Source: Sesamum alatum
Lineage: Eukaryota > Streptophyta > Magnoliopsida > Lamiales > Pedaliaceae
Length of the DNA stretch: 64,000 nt
Direction of reading: 5' to 3'
Assembly (NCBI GenBank): GCA_034509735.1
Contig: JACGWO010000013.1
Span: forward strand, 15,830,136 to 15,894,135
Below, one piece after another: positions 10,801 through 22,591 of this stretch. Made by a program: the position numbers and the translations under genes. The notes under the pieces are model-generated. The model was not told where the DNA came from. It saw nothing but the letters and a program-made list of their open reading frames with translations, and ran no database searches. Every line of letters begins with the position of its first letter. Position 1 is the first letter of the stretch.

Positions 10801-11372
10801 TTATTGTATAATTAAAAAGTCTTCAGTTTAAATAGAACATTATGCATCTAAAGATTCCAATTGATCAGTTGTATTTTTGCCAAAAACTATAATTATATTT
10901 AATTAATTTTCAACCTAACGCCCTATATTATATGCATGTACGATCATAACTCATTTTTAACTTTTGGAACATTATTGAGTTTTTTATTTTTTTTTGAGCG
11001 ATGATATTATTATACCAATAAAAAAACAAAGCTCCCCCATACAGCCATTGTTAAGACCAAGAAGCAACAAAAAGACAGAACTACAAATGAAAGAGGCACA
11101 TAAGAAAAGGACCAACTATTAAAATAAACAACAGACACTGTTGCATCATTGATTAATTGAAATGATTAGGCATCTTTCCATACTAATTTGATGAGGAAAT
11201 AATATTAATTTGCGCATCATTGATTAATATCAATGTCATTAATCCTAATTGCTAAACTAATTAATGTTAGAGAGAGATTGAGGCGTATTGGTTTTGGTAC
11301 ACGTGGTGGGTGGGAATGGGACAAGCACAAAATACAATATAATTAAGCTCTCCCAATATCTATCAATATCTA
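10801..11372 (+). repeat. Left copy of a ~0.6-kb direct duplication
   Basis: Matches 37451-38089 closely along its whole length (for example CTAACGCCCTATATTAT, GTGGTGGGTGGGAATG, CACAAAATACAATATAATTA). The left copy lacks about 60 bp that are present at 37858-37918. Both copies end where a Helitron terminus begins. Confidence 0.85.
10981..11130 (-). mobile_element. 5'-truncated LINE 3' end (minus strand)
   Basis: The plus strand shows a T-run then GAGCGATGATATTATTATACC, that is, a minus-strand 3' UTR ending TCATCGCTC plus poly(A). The same ending is seen in LINE A (25103) and at 37630 and 39160. The inner limit is uncertain. Confidence 0.5.
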
Positions 11373-12989
11373 TCTATATATATAGGAAAATGATAATTGA
11401 CCACATTAAGCCAATTTTCATCAAATTCTAAATTCTTAGAATTTTGAATTTTTTAATTATTAAAAAAAATTCTAATTGATTGATTTAATTTTAGTTTTTT
11501 TTAAAAAAAAAAAAAAAAACACTTAACAATCACGTGAAATATAAATATAAATATTAGTTAAAATTTTGAAATAACAAAAAAGTTGAAGAGTCCATTATGC
11601 ACTAACGAATTATTTGTTGTTGTGCTCAAGCTCAACTTCTCTGAATGCTTGAATGGATGTTTTCTATCAAGATGCATATTGGTCAGCTACGTAACTTATA
11701 TATATATATTATTTTTCTTTCAATAGAGTAGCAAATTGATTTTACATATGATGATCATCACATTTTGTCTTTTTCTTTTTTATTATTCGGCATTATTTTT
11801 TTATTATTAGAAATTTCTTTTTTATATGTTATTTTTTTTCTCTTTTGATGTTCTTTAGATGTGTTCAAATTTTAGAGTAATATATCCCACAAATTTATTA
11901 TTTTGATTGATGGTTTATTTCTTTACAGTTTACATTCACACACATTATTCATTTGTCAAAGTTTTATTTTTGTAATAAAAATTTTGTAATACTTCATTGT
12001 CTATTATCATGTGCTCTAATTTTACTTTCATATTAGTTTTGAGTAATTTTTTTACTTTTCATTACATTTTTTTAAATTTATATTTTCTTCAATTATTTCT
12101 GTGATTTGGTTGTGTTCACCCATTTAATTTTATTTGCATAGTTTCATTGTTTCGATTTGCATGATGTCCTTCTTGATTTTTCTTTTTGTATGATTCTATA
12201 TGCATTTAGTTTTTATTTGACATTTAGCCCTTTTTATCTTTTTATACATCATTCCTATATTTTGTAGTTTCATCCATTACATTTTTATTTTATAATTTAC
12301 TTTGTTGTTCTTTTTCATGTTTTATTAACTTTTTTTGTTTTTTTTACAAGAAGGAACAAATTTATTTACTACTAATAGCCATATAATTTGTATGGTATTT
12401 ATTTGTATGATTCTACTTAATTTAGCATTTAACTTTTATTATATTAATATTTATCTTTTTGTATCATTTTATACACCAATGTTTTTTTTATTTATAAAAT
12501 ATAACTTCATCCATCATACTTTTTTGTTCTTTTCTGATTTCATTTTTTTATTTGTCTGGTAATGATGTTTTACAAGATAAAAAGAATGATTTAATTTGAA
12601 CTTTTATGCGATTGATTTTTCGAACTATCTAATAAGATTTTATTAAATCTATGATAATATTATTTGTAAATTTTTATATTTACATGAAATTATATATATT
12701 TTCATGTGCGGATAATTAAAGCTCTATTTCTAGAAGAAAAAAAAATCTAGACTTGGTTGTTTGAATTTTATTTTCTTCTTTTATATATTTTAATTTAATT
12801 TAAAATTTTGTAAATATGCATTAAATTAATAATAAATGCATAGGTTAATTCAATTCCTTATATATATATATCTTAATTATTGTTTTCAGTTTTTCATTTT
12901 ATGGTTAAATATCTCTTTTCTTTATATATCGTATCATATAATATTATTATATTCATAATATTTATAAATTATAGTCTAATTTATACATT

Positions 12990-13551
12990 TTTGTAGCGCT
13001 ACGTGTGTTTTAAATCGAATATTTAAAATCAGTCCAAACACGTATTCCAAATAAAGATTATAAAATCGTTCCTACGTTCCCTAGCAAAGCAGGTCTACGT
13101 GTGTTCCAACCACCGTTCCAAAATCTATCCCCAAACTTATAGTACACCATTCCAATTTATATTTCAGAATCAGTGAAAAAATGTATCTCCAATATATTCT
13201 GTCTGCTGCAACCCTTGTTCCAACAACCGTTCCAATTTATATGATTTACGTTACATGTGACTATTCCAAATATTAACAAGGTGTTCCAAATACACAAATT
13301 ATATATTCATACACACAAAGATAATTAGGAACGATTTCTACATTGTATGAAAAAAACAGTTCTAGTATAGGAAAGGTCTAGGCGGAACCGTTCCCAAATA
13401 TTAGGAACGCCTCTAGTTTCAATGGAAGGCTGACCGTTCCATAACCATTCCTAATTGAGATCCAAAACCATCCAATGATCTCTTTACCGTTGCAAATGAA
13501 AAAAAAAAACTATTCCTATATCCATTGTAATTCCCGCATTTTTTCGTAGTG
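12990..13551 (-). mobile_element. Truncated CACTA-like element with dense GTTCC/GGAAC motifs
   Basis: The right end TTTTTTCGTAGTG (to 13551) is the reverse complement of a CACTACGAAAAAA terminus. No matching CACTA left end was found, so the other end is lost or eroded. Inside, GTTCC or GGAAC words recur roughly 20 times, such as ACCGTTCC and GGAACG, as expected for subterminal transposase-binding repeats. The left limit (about 12990) is set by the first such motifs. Confidence 0.5.
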
Positions 13552-13559
13552 AGCATAAT

Positions 13560-13996
13560 CTAGGTGTTTGATAATATTGAACGCAAGCTCTCTACTCAGA
13601 GGTGAAAGTTGAAAAAACTCATAAAATAAGAAAAAATCTAAGGGTTTTTATCATTATCAATTAATTTATTTCATGAGTTCGTCAAATACATGAATACTTT
13701 CGTTAATTATCATTTTTTTATTTATTTTATTAGTTTGATTATTATTATTGATAGTTTTTGGCAAAAGAGAATTGATTTTGCAGATACCATTTTGTAGTAA
13801 GCATTTGTAGTGCTGATGTTCTATAATTTTTTTATTTCCAATTAATTATTTTTATATAATCGAGTTCCTGAATTATGTGATATGTCATATATATATATAT
13901 ATATATATATTTTCTTATGAGCAATGTCTTTTCTTATTTTATAAGTTCTAACAACTTTTTTACTTGCGATAGCATAAACAAAATATAAAAGTCTTA

Positions 13997-14035
<39 letters not shown>

Positions 14036-14740
14036 TCTAAACCAATTATATAATTTTGTTCTCATAACAGTCTCTCGTCATAATTATATGTTTAACTCTT
14101 TAATACACAATTTGTAAAAAGTAAACTCTAGATTTTCAATTCATAAATTTTTGTGAACTAATCCTTAATGAAAATGTTTATATTTCTAAATTCACAATTT
14201 TACTATTTAAAAGTTATGAGATTCTTAATTGATGTTGAACATCCATAAACAATAGAATTTTGTTCCTTATTGCTATTAATTTTTTTTTGATTTTATGAAT
14301 TATTTCATATATACGTACAATTTGGTTTATAATAAAAGAAAATATGAACTTTGTTTAAAAAAAAAGATTGGACGCAAACTTCTTATCTATCTACTTATGG
14401 GTGAAAGTTCGAATAAAGTTAACTTATTAAATAAGAAAAGACCCATTTAGTTGCTTTAATCTTTTTCATTATGAATTAGTTTATGCTTAATATCATGTTT
14501 TTATTTATTTATATTTACTATCATACTTATTTCGATTATTTATTGACAGTTTTGTGCAAACCAGATTTACATATACTTCTTATTGGTGAATATTCAACTT
14601 TTGTTGCTTTTATTATTTTTTATTATCAATACATTTATTGAGTTCATGAATTATGTGATATATACATTAATTTTGTTTTTTCATTCTCCTTATGATCAAG
14701 GTTTTTCCTTATTTTATATAGTTACATAGATCCGCTTGAA
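13560..14740 (+). repeat. Two diverged tandem copies inside H1
   Basis: The order GAACGCAAGCTCTC...GGTGAAAGTT...AAATAAGAAAA...GATTATT...GAATTATGTGATAT...CTTATGA recurs as GGACGCAAACTTCT...GGTGAAAGTT... at 14367 on. The first copy is longer because of AT and CT microsatellites. Confidence 0.55.
13888..14036. repeat. Dinucleotide microsatellites (AT)n and (CT)n(AT)n
   Basis: (AT) run at about 13888-13910; (CT)9-type run followed by an (AT) run at about 13997-14036. Confidence 0.8.
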
Positions 14741-15204
14741 CAAAAGGTGTCAAAAAGGGTGACAGTCATAAAAAAATATTATCCATCATACATTCTGCTG
14801 TGTTATTGGCCCAAAAAAGGCTGCTGCTTGAAAGTTGTAAGCTTTATTTGGTGAAAAGCTATGGTTTTATCTCTTTGAATTATATTTGTCTTCTATTTTT
14901 TAAATCATCATTATCAAAATATTTAATGAGATACTTCATAAGTGTACTGAACCAATACTTAAATTTTAGTAACTTTTCTTTAAATAATGAAGATGGTTTT
15001 TATTCAATTTATAAAAATAGAACATAGCTTCATTTGATCTTAATTTTTTTTTGCTTATGTTCTTATAATTGTATTTTTTTTTATGATTTTATTGATGTTG
15101 ATGCATGAAATTTGAAAAAATAATTATTTAAAATACTTTTTTTAATTTCCTTTCACATGATAAAAAAATTAATAAAATATAAGTTTAATTAAATTTATAT
15201 TATT

Positions 15205-15231
15205 CCTGTGCATAGCACGGGTACATACTAG
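15205..15231 (+). other. Helitron H1 3' terminus: hairpin and CTAG
   Basis: CCTGTGC-ATA-GCACGGG stem-loop (one G-T pair), six bases, then CTAG and a host T. The same hairpin occurs, in either orientation, at 41552, 56653 and 61154. Confidence 0.8.
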
Positions 15232-15769
15232 TATATATATATATGTCAACTGAAGCTTGACCATAATTAAGCTAATTTTGACTAAATTCAATTCTTAGAG
15301 TTTTAAATTTTTTAATTACAAGAAAATTTTATATTGGTTGGAGGTTCATTTAATTTAAGTTAATTAAAAGTCAAATTCACCTATCTAAAATCTTATCTTC
15401 AAGGGATATAGATACTATTCTGATTTATATTTATCTTAATTAAGTTCATATATATTTTAGGATTTTAATTTAATTTTTTATTATTAAGAAAAATTTCATT
15501 GGTTTAAAACATCATCTACTTCAAATTAATTAAATACTTTGTATTATATAAATAATTTCACTTACCCAAAATTTTATCTTCAATATTAGGATACTATCTT
15601 AAATAAATTCATATTTTAGGATTTCAGGTTTTTTTTTTTTAATTATTAGAAGTTTTTCATTGGTTTAAACCTAGGCCTCATTTACTTTAAATTTATTAAA
15701 AGTTCTCCGTTCTATCTAAATACTGTTTAACTTATCCAAAGTCTTATATTCAAGGATACTAATTGGAGT
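15232..15769 (+). mobile_element. 5' part of Helitron H2 (carries the CACTA/copia nest)
   Basis: It abuts the CTAG of H1 directly. The opening (AT-run, GTCAACTGAAGC, TTGACCATAATTAAGC, TTTTGACTAAATTC) aligns with the 5' ends of H1, H-B, H-C and H-F. It contains loose repeats of an ATTGGTT...AAATCTTAT unit (about 15340, 15490, 15655). It continues at 25054 after the CACTA nest. No 3' CTAG end was found up to 37450, so its right limit is unknown. Confidence 0.55.
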
Positions 15770-15818
15770 CACTACAAAAAGTTTAATTTTTGGCTACACT
15801 ATAAATGACCATGGGTCA

Positions 15819-16598
15819 TGTTGGGAATTTATCCCTTCCAATGACGAACACAAGATCGAAAACCCTAACTTACTATTACAATTCCCAAAAAATTATAGAA
15901 ATGATTAAACCACTATAAAAAAATAAAAGAATACAAGATCTACACAACAAATACAAGAACAGAAAACGGAATTTACTGATGGCTCAGGGAGCCGAGATTC
16001 GAGGGGAAACTTCACGGCCACTAAGAAGGCCTGCATCCCACAACCGGTTGCTCGAATATCACCACACAGGCCCACGATCCACAAAAGGATCCACACCACA
16101 AAGAAATTCCACAAAGGACTAGAGGTCAATGTCCACAAAGGATCCAACACCACTACACCACAAAGGATCCTTGGTTTTTTAGAGAATAAGGAAGGAGAAT
16201 GGGACTTACGTACTCTTGGTCATATCTCATAAAAGAAGGGATGGGGCCCTTTTATACGAGACAAAGGAGAGAAATCAGAGGCGGAAGAGGGGCGGTGGTT
16301 CATGTTTCCGATACCATCGGAATAGGGGAAAACGGGAGAGAAGACAAGGAGCCATTGAGAGAAGATGGAGAGAGATGAAGCGATGGTGACGGCTAGATTG
16401 AAAATGGGGAGAAATGGGGAGAAACAGTTTTTTAGATTTTAGGGCAACAATATAAGTCCATGGGTCGAGTTGGGTTGGGTATTGGGCTTAGGTGGATTTG
16501 GGCCATTGAATGGTGATGTACAGAGCCATCCATGTTGTGGGTTGGGCACGTGAGTTGGGCTTACCAGTTCATGGGTCATGGGCCACACAAATCCAACA
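15819..16598 (-). repeat. Copia-2 3' LTR
   Basis: TGTTGGGAAT...AATCCAACA, 780 bp. TATAAAA on the minus strand at 16250-16256. Confidence 0.9.
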
Positions 16599-16783
16599 AT
16601 CTCTACCTTGGACTAGGACCCATGAAGGGAACCAGTACCAAGGCTGGATCTCGGCAGTCATCATAGCCATATTACGCCTGGGATACCGAGAGGGTTCCTA
16701 TAAAAGAAACAGATAAACAGACTTGCATGTTTGGGTTAGTAAAGAATACTATAGAAAATGAGACAAGTTTCTTTAGATCCATA

Positions 16784-17535
16784 TCAGTAGACTTCTCCTA
16801 AACTGTCTTCAATTATTGCATTTGCTTCTTCTTTATTCTCCTCCTTTTTAGGTTTCTTACAATCTTTAATGAAATGACCCTTTTTACCACAGTTATAGCA
16901 TCTTCTGTCATTAACTTTCTCATCCCTTGATCTAGACCTAGATTTATCATGACTTCTATATTTGTAATATGAATTCCTATTCCTAGTCCTTCCCCTAACA
17001 AAGTTAACCTCATTCTGAACTTGACTAGACTTGTTGGCTTTTAAATCCATCCCTTTACTTTTTAAACTATTGACAACAATATTTAAGTTAACCTGGTCCC
17101 TACCGTATTTAATAGCAACTTTTACATCACTATAGGCTTCAGGGATTGCATTTAATAAAATTATAGAAGAGTACTAATCTATATTCTTATCCCCAGTTAA
17201 TTTAATGTCTTTGATTAATTTAGTAAATTCATCCAAATTCTCCTCAATGTTCTTAGACAGGTCTAGTTTATAACGAAAGAATTTTTCAAGCAAGAACAAC
17301 TTACTAGGCAATGAATTTTCAGTATATAATTCTTCTAATTTTTTTCATAAGGCTTTAGCTCTATCTTGCTTTCCTAATTTTCTTAGAACATTATCAGGCA
17401 GATTTAAAATGATAGAAGAGTAGGCATACTCATCATTTTCAGTTCTTTTTCCTTCAGAAATGGTTTCAACATATTTTTCATCAATTGCTTTAAACACTTT
17501 TTGCTAAATTAAAATACCCTTCATTTTTTGTTGCC
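16784..17535 (-). pseudogene. gag: Copia-2 gag remnant
   Basis: The ORF 17050-16784 encodes a basic SRSRSRD stretch and a CX2CX4HX4C knuckle (CYNCGKKGHFIKDC), followed by an acidic end and a stop. Upstream to about 17535 the minus strand keeps copia Gag homology to Copia-1 (KLFLLEKFFRYK-type block near 17290, ELY-type block near 17330) but with several stops. No protease or pol follows; the coding region runs straight to the LTR through a short 3' UTR. Confidence 0.75.
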
Positions 17536-17739
17536 ATATCGAAAAATTCGATTTCCCATCAAACCGATGCAAATCGTAAACAACCATCACAAAGATTATA
17601 ATAATAACGGATGCAGGTAATTTTAAAAAAATCGACAGTAAAGGGGACTTTCTCTACTTTTAACCAGATACCTGACAGCCTCTAGGCCTCGGCTAGGTGA
17701 GGAATAGAGAAAGGGATTGGTATTGGTTTTAGGAACAAC

Positions 17740-18435
17740 AGAAAAATGCACTAAGCAATTGTATATCAGAGTTAACTAAAAAATTTACGGAATAAAAAAA
17801 TCACAAAGCATAATATAATCACACTAAGAAGAATAAATTCTAAACAATATGTTCAAACAATATTGTTGCACAAAGTAGAAATATTTAATCACAGAAATTT
17901 GCACAAAGCAGTAGAAATGCACTAAGCAGTAACAGTAGCTCTAAGCACTTAAATCAATTCCACTAAGGACATAAATATATTAACATATTTTGCACTGAAC
18001 AATAAATTTTACAAAAAATCGGATATCACTAATTTTTGCACTAAGCAAAGTTTTTAACAGAGATAAATTTCACACTAAGCAAGAAATTTATTAACCGAGA
18101 TATTTCGCACAAAGCAGTAAGCCAAAAAAATAGATAGCACTAAGCAGTATAGAACAGTAGTGGCAAGAATAACAACACTAAACCCAAAAAATTAATCAGT
18201 GGAAACTTGAAACCAAAAAATGCACCAAGCAGAAGTGGATTTTTGCACTAAGCCGAAACAGAAAATTAGCGAGATTTTTTTGTACTAAGCCAAGCAGTCA
18301 CGGAAGAAATTTTTTTAGCACTAAGCCGATAATTTCAGAGAGAGATTTATGCACTAAGCAAGAGTTGTAACCAACGGATGATTTTAGCACTAAGCAGTAG
18401 CTCACGCAATAATATATGTATAGCACAAAGCAATT
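17740..18435 (-). repeat. Copia-2 leader: dispersed GCACTAAGCA repeats
   Basis: About 16 copies of GCACTAAGCA or close variants (GCACAAAGCA, GCACTAAGCC, GCACCAAGCA) lie 20-60 bp apart across 0.7 kb. In the sense orientation they read TGCTTAGTGC, which is self-complementary at its ends. Spacers between copies are unrelated. The function is unknown. Confidence 0.8.
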
Positions 18436-18493
18436 AGTAAGGATAGGATCATAAAGCTCTTACCAAACCGTCCTTGGCCAGTGAGAGCCCGAA

Positions 18494-18506
18494 GGCTCTG
18501 AGACCA
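18494..18506 (-). other. Copia-2 primer binding site
   Basis: TGGTCTCAGAGCC on the minus strand, one base from the LTR. It differs by one base from the standard TGGTATCAGAGCC. Confidence 0.8.
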
Positions 18507-18507
18507 C

Positions 18508-18788
18508 TATTGGGAATTTATCCCTTCCAGTGACGAACACAAGACCGAAAACCTAAGAAGGCCGATATTCGAGGGGGAACTTCAGGCCACTAAGAAGGTC
18601 GACATCCCACAATCGGTTGCTCGAATATCACCACACAAGCCCACGTTCCACAAAAGGATCCACACCACAAAGGACTAGTCACCACCACAAAGGTCAATGT
18701 CCACAAAGGATTCAACACCACTACACCATAAAGGATCCTCGGTTTTTCAGAGAATAGGGAAGGAGAACGGTACTTATGTACTCTCGGT
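18508..18788 (-). repeat. Copia-2 5' LTR, first segment
   Basis: Begins TATTGGGAAT (the terminal TG has become TA). It continues at 24431-24808 after Copia-3. About 120 bp near its inner end are deleted relative to the left LTR. Confidence 0.87.
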
Positions 18789-19405
18789 TGTTGGAAGAAA
18801 TGGAGCTGTGTCATGGGAAAACCACTACCTTGAAAGCGAAATTTCGGTTCTACCGAGGTGCTAATATGATATACTGATCGCTCCCCAAGGTTCACACAGC
18901 AAGACCCTCTAACATATGCACTCGTGGTAGAGAGTATGGAACAACTCACTGAAGCACACTTAGAAAAAGAAGAAGAATAGAGAGAAGAAGGAGAGGAAGG
19001 ACTCGGATTTTTCAGTGTACCCAAATGCAGTAGAAGAGCAACTATTTATAGGAGGGAAAACGTGAGTGGGTTGAGAAAATTTAGCAACAAAAACTCTCAA
19101 CTATGCAGTAAAAAAACGGATATATGGCATGATTTTCTCAACTTCAAAAGACTTGGTCAATTGAACCAATTGAAGGAAAAGCAATGTATTTTCTCCAAAA
19201 AGATATATGTCACGCGCGCGGCCCACCCCAAACCAGGACGAGATGGGGCGGGCACGCGCGTGTGGCAATTCTTCCAAAATTCACCTACTCATAGTTCTTA
19301 TCCAAGGACTAAATGGAAATATCAATATATGTTATACAAATGTGGGTTGTGAAACCAATGTGGGACAAAGGAAGTGAGAGAAAGAAAAGTTAGTCAATCC
19401 CAACA
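18789..19405 (-). repeat. Copia-3 3' LTR
   Basis: 617 bp, closely matching 23794-24425. TATAAATA on the minus strand at 19043-19050. Confidence 0.92.
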
Positions 19406-19926
19406 TTCCCCCACGAATGACTAACTCGGATTTTGAGAAAGGAATATTTTGAGTGAAGGAAGAAATATACTTATGCATTAATATCTTTCGATTTGAATTA
19501 ATGCATAGTGAGGTGAGGCTACAACTCGGCTAAACGAAAGTGATATACATCTTGAACTTTCGATAGCTGATGCCAGGACCATCATAACACGTATTACTCC
19601 CTTAAAGTGAGTTGTTCCGCGATATAGACCCCATCGCTTTTATGGCCATGCGCTTAATACCTTGAGTTTCTGATGAGTGTTCTAGAAAGAATTCGTTTTC
19701 TTTCATAGAAGGCGGCCCCACCTTCACACTCATCTAAAAAGTTTCATCAAGTCCATATTTGTATAGACCACTCAACCACTGAGCTATGAAGTTATCTTCC
19801 TGACCCATTTGATCAGGATCATCCATCAAGTCCTTGTTAGGACCACCCAACATACTGGGCTATGGATCTTATTTCTCATATGGTTATTAACCATAATGCA
19901 TCACTCTAGGGCTTTAAGCCCCATTG
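19406..19926 (-). other. Copia-3 3' UTR between RNase H and the 3' LTR
   Basis: No coding homology. It ends in the purine-rich tract next to the LTR (sense strand CATTCGTGGGGGAA), the probable plus-strand primer. Confidence 0.6.
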
Positions 19927-21586
19927 TCATGAAGTCTCAAGTACAACTCTCCTGGTTATTCCTTTTGTGAGAGGATTTGCCAAATTCCTCTCGGACCTTA
20001 CATAATCCAGGGAGAATACTCCGTTCTTCAGGAGCTCTTTCACTGCACCATGTCGGATGCGAATATGTCTTCTTTTGCCATTGTACGCATAACTTTTGGC
20101 AATCCCAATAGCGGCTTGAGAATCGCAGTGCAGAGAGACTGGTACAGATGACCCCCACAGTGGCACATCTCTCAACAGATTTCTCATCCACTCATCTTCT
20201 TGTCCTGCTAAGTCAAGAGCAATAAACTCAGATTCCATGGTAGAGCGTGCAATACAGGTTTGTTTGGATGATTTTCAAGAGATAGCTCCACCCCCGAGGT
20301 AAATACATAACCACTAGTTGAACTTACTTCATCGTTATCAGTAACCCAGTTGCGTCACAAAATCCTTCTAACACCGCAGGAAATTTATTAAAATGCAAAC
20401 ACAGGTCCATTGTACCTTTTAGGTATCTTAACAGGCGATGAAGTGCATTCCAGTGTTCTCTATTAGGGTTATGAGTGTAACGACTTAGTCTACTCACTGC
20501 ATAGGCTATGTCAGGTCTAGTATAATTCATAAGAAACATAACACTCCCTATAATTCTGGCATACTCAGCTTGTGACACACTGTCACCATTATTCCTTTTT
20601 AAACAAGTGCTTGGATCATAGGGAGTTCTAACAGGCATTTCATCATAACAGTTAAATTTTCTTAGAATCTCTTCTACGTAGTCTGATTGAATCAAGGAAA
20701 ACCCATTTTCTGTCTTTCCAATTTTAACACCAAGAATTAAATCAGCTTTCCCCAAATCTTTCATATCAAAATGTGAAGACAAGAACTTCTTGGTTTCATT
20801 AACTACTTCTAGATTGGTACCAAAAATCAGCATGTCATCAACATATAAACAATAATCACATAGTCTGAACCAAATAATTTTGAATAAACACAAGTATCTG
20901 ATGCCTTTACATTATAACCATTGGTTATTAAAGTGTGATCTAGCTTCTCATACCATTGTTTGGGAGCCTGTTTGAGACCATAAAGTGACTTTCGAAGTTT
21001 GCATACTTTATTTTCTTGACCCGAAACTACAAAGCCTTCAGGTTGTTCCACATATATTTCTTCTTCTAAGTCACCGTTTAAAAAGGCAGTTTTTTATATC
21101 CATTTGATGAATTACTTGTTCATATATAGCTGATAGTGCAATCAAGGTTCTAATGGTTGCAATTTTCGTCACAGGTGAATAGGTGTCAGAGTAATCTATA
21201 CCTTTCCTTTGTGTATAACCTACAACCACTAATCTAGCTTTATATTTTTCTATAGACCCATCTGACCTAGTTTTCCTTTTGAAGATCCATTTGCACTTAA
21301 TGGGCTTACTCCTTTTAGGTAAATCAACTAGATCCCAAGTGTGATTTGTCATAATGGAGTCTAGTTCGCTTTTAATAGCTTCTTTCCAAAAAGTAGAATC
21401 TATAGAAGTTATAGCTTCTGTGTAAGTCTTAGGGTCTTCATTAAACAAAAAGGCTGAAATAAAATGTTCATCTATTTTATCACTATTTTCAGCTAGGAAT
21501 ACAGTTAGGAAATCTAATCCAAAGCTAGTTCCAGTTTTTTGTCTCTTACTTCTTCTAAGTTCATTTTGAACAGGAGAAGTGTTCAA
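19927..21586 (-). pseudogene. pol: Copia-3 reverse transcriptase and RNase H
   Basis: 21586-21071 encodes the RT start (WDLVDLPKRSKPIKCKWIFK, YKARLVVVGYTQRKGIDY). Frame changes occur near 21070 and 20850. 21051-20827 carries KSLYGLKQAPKQWY. 20893-20324 carries catalytic [21 protein letters not shown] and [20 protein letters not shown]. After another frame change, RNase H ends at 20238-19927 with the MESEFIAL, HCDSQAAIGIAK and HIRIRHGAVKELL motifs. Three or more frameshifts make it inactive, although active-site motifs remain. Confidence 0.85.
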
Positions 21587-21612
21587 AGGTTCTAAGTTGA
21601 CACTAGGTGAAG

Positions 21613-22591
21613 CTACATCACTATTGAGAGTTTTACAAAGAGAAAAAATATGTTCAAAGAACTCAACATCTCTATATTCACAGATAGAAAGTTACTTAAA
21701 CACATAAATCTGTAAGCAGCACTATTATGGGCGTAGCCAATAAATACACAATCAAAGGTCTTAGATCCTATATTCATTTTTCTGAAGTCTGGATATGCTA
21801 CTTTAGCCAAGCACCCCCACACTTTGAGATACCCTAAGTTAGGGGCAAAACCTCTCCACATTTCATAAGGCGTTTTATCTAACTTTTTATGTGGGACTCT
21901 ATTTAAGACATAGCATGCAGATAAAACTGCTTCCCCCTATATATTATCCGGCATACCAGAGCTTAGAAGCATAGCATTCATAATTTCTTTTAGAGATCTA
22001 TTTTTCCGTTCAGCTATGCCATTTTGTTGAGGTGTATAAGGGGCACTGGTTTCATGGATTGTTCCATGTTTTTCACAAAAATCCTTCAAAAGATTAGTAT
22101 TATATTCTCCACCTCTATCAGATCTAAGTCTTTTAATCTTCTTATGTAATTGATTCTCAACTTCTGCTTTGTATTTCAAAAAATATTTCAGCGGCTTCAT
22201 CTTTTGTTTTTAACAAATAAATTTTGGTGTATCTCGAAAAATCATCAATGAAAGAGATATAATATTTTTTACCACCTTTGCTTAAAGTGTTTTCGAAATC
22301 TGCTAAATCCGAATGACTCAATTCAAGAAGTTCCGTGCTTCTAGATGTTACGGGTTTAAAAGGCTTTTTAACATGTTTAGCTTCTACGCAAACTGAGCAT
22401 TTAGAGCAATTATTGAAATCAGAAACATTGATAAGATTCATGCTTTTCAACCTTTTAATAGAAGCAAAGTTTATATGTCCTAGTCTACCATGCCACGTAT
22501 CAAAAGACTCTACTAAATAAGCAGAATTGGAAGAAACTTTATTAAGTAAAGTAGGAACAGTGTTCATAACAAAGAGACCATCTGATAAGTA
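21613..22591 (-). pseudogene. pol: Copia-3 integrase
   Basis: 22567-22157 encodes the integrase zinc domain (DTWHGRLGHINF, CSKCSVCVEAKHVK) and the first catalytic part (SFIDDFSRYTKIY). The usual DLAD-type first acid motif reads HSDLADF. A frame change at about 22200 leads to 22200-21937 with the second Asp (RLRSDRGGEY) and Glu (QNGIAERKNRS). A stop at 21937 and another frame follow for the C-terminal part (21861-21613: LGYLKVWGCLAKV, FIGYAHNSAAYRF). All three acids are present but the frame is broken at least twice. Confidence 0.82.

Larger units (their letters stand above)
11373..15231 (+). mobile_element. Non-autonomous Helitron H1
   Basis: The 5' end TCTATATATATAGG starts after an A at 11372. 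The 3' end is a 7-bp-stem hairpin (15205-15221) followed by TACATA and CTAG (15228-15231), then T. This fits Helitron rules: TC start, hairpin before CTRR, insertion between A and T, no TSD. There is no Rep/helicase coding. The interior is AT-rich and includes two copies of the ACAAGAAGGAA-type repeat (about 12345 and 12572), a CACTA-like remnant, and two diverged copies of a ~0.4-0.8-kb block (13560 on and 14350 on). The homologous element H-F starts at 61186. Confidence 0.75.

Noticed and set aside
12335..15027. 75-codon Phe/Tyr/Leu-rich ORFs in H1 (12335 and 14800)
   Set aside because: AT-rich composition gives hydrophobic codons by chance; no homologous frame is kept in H-F.
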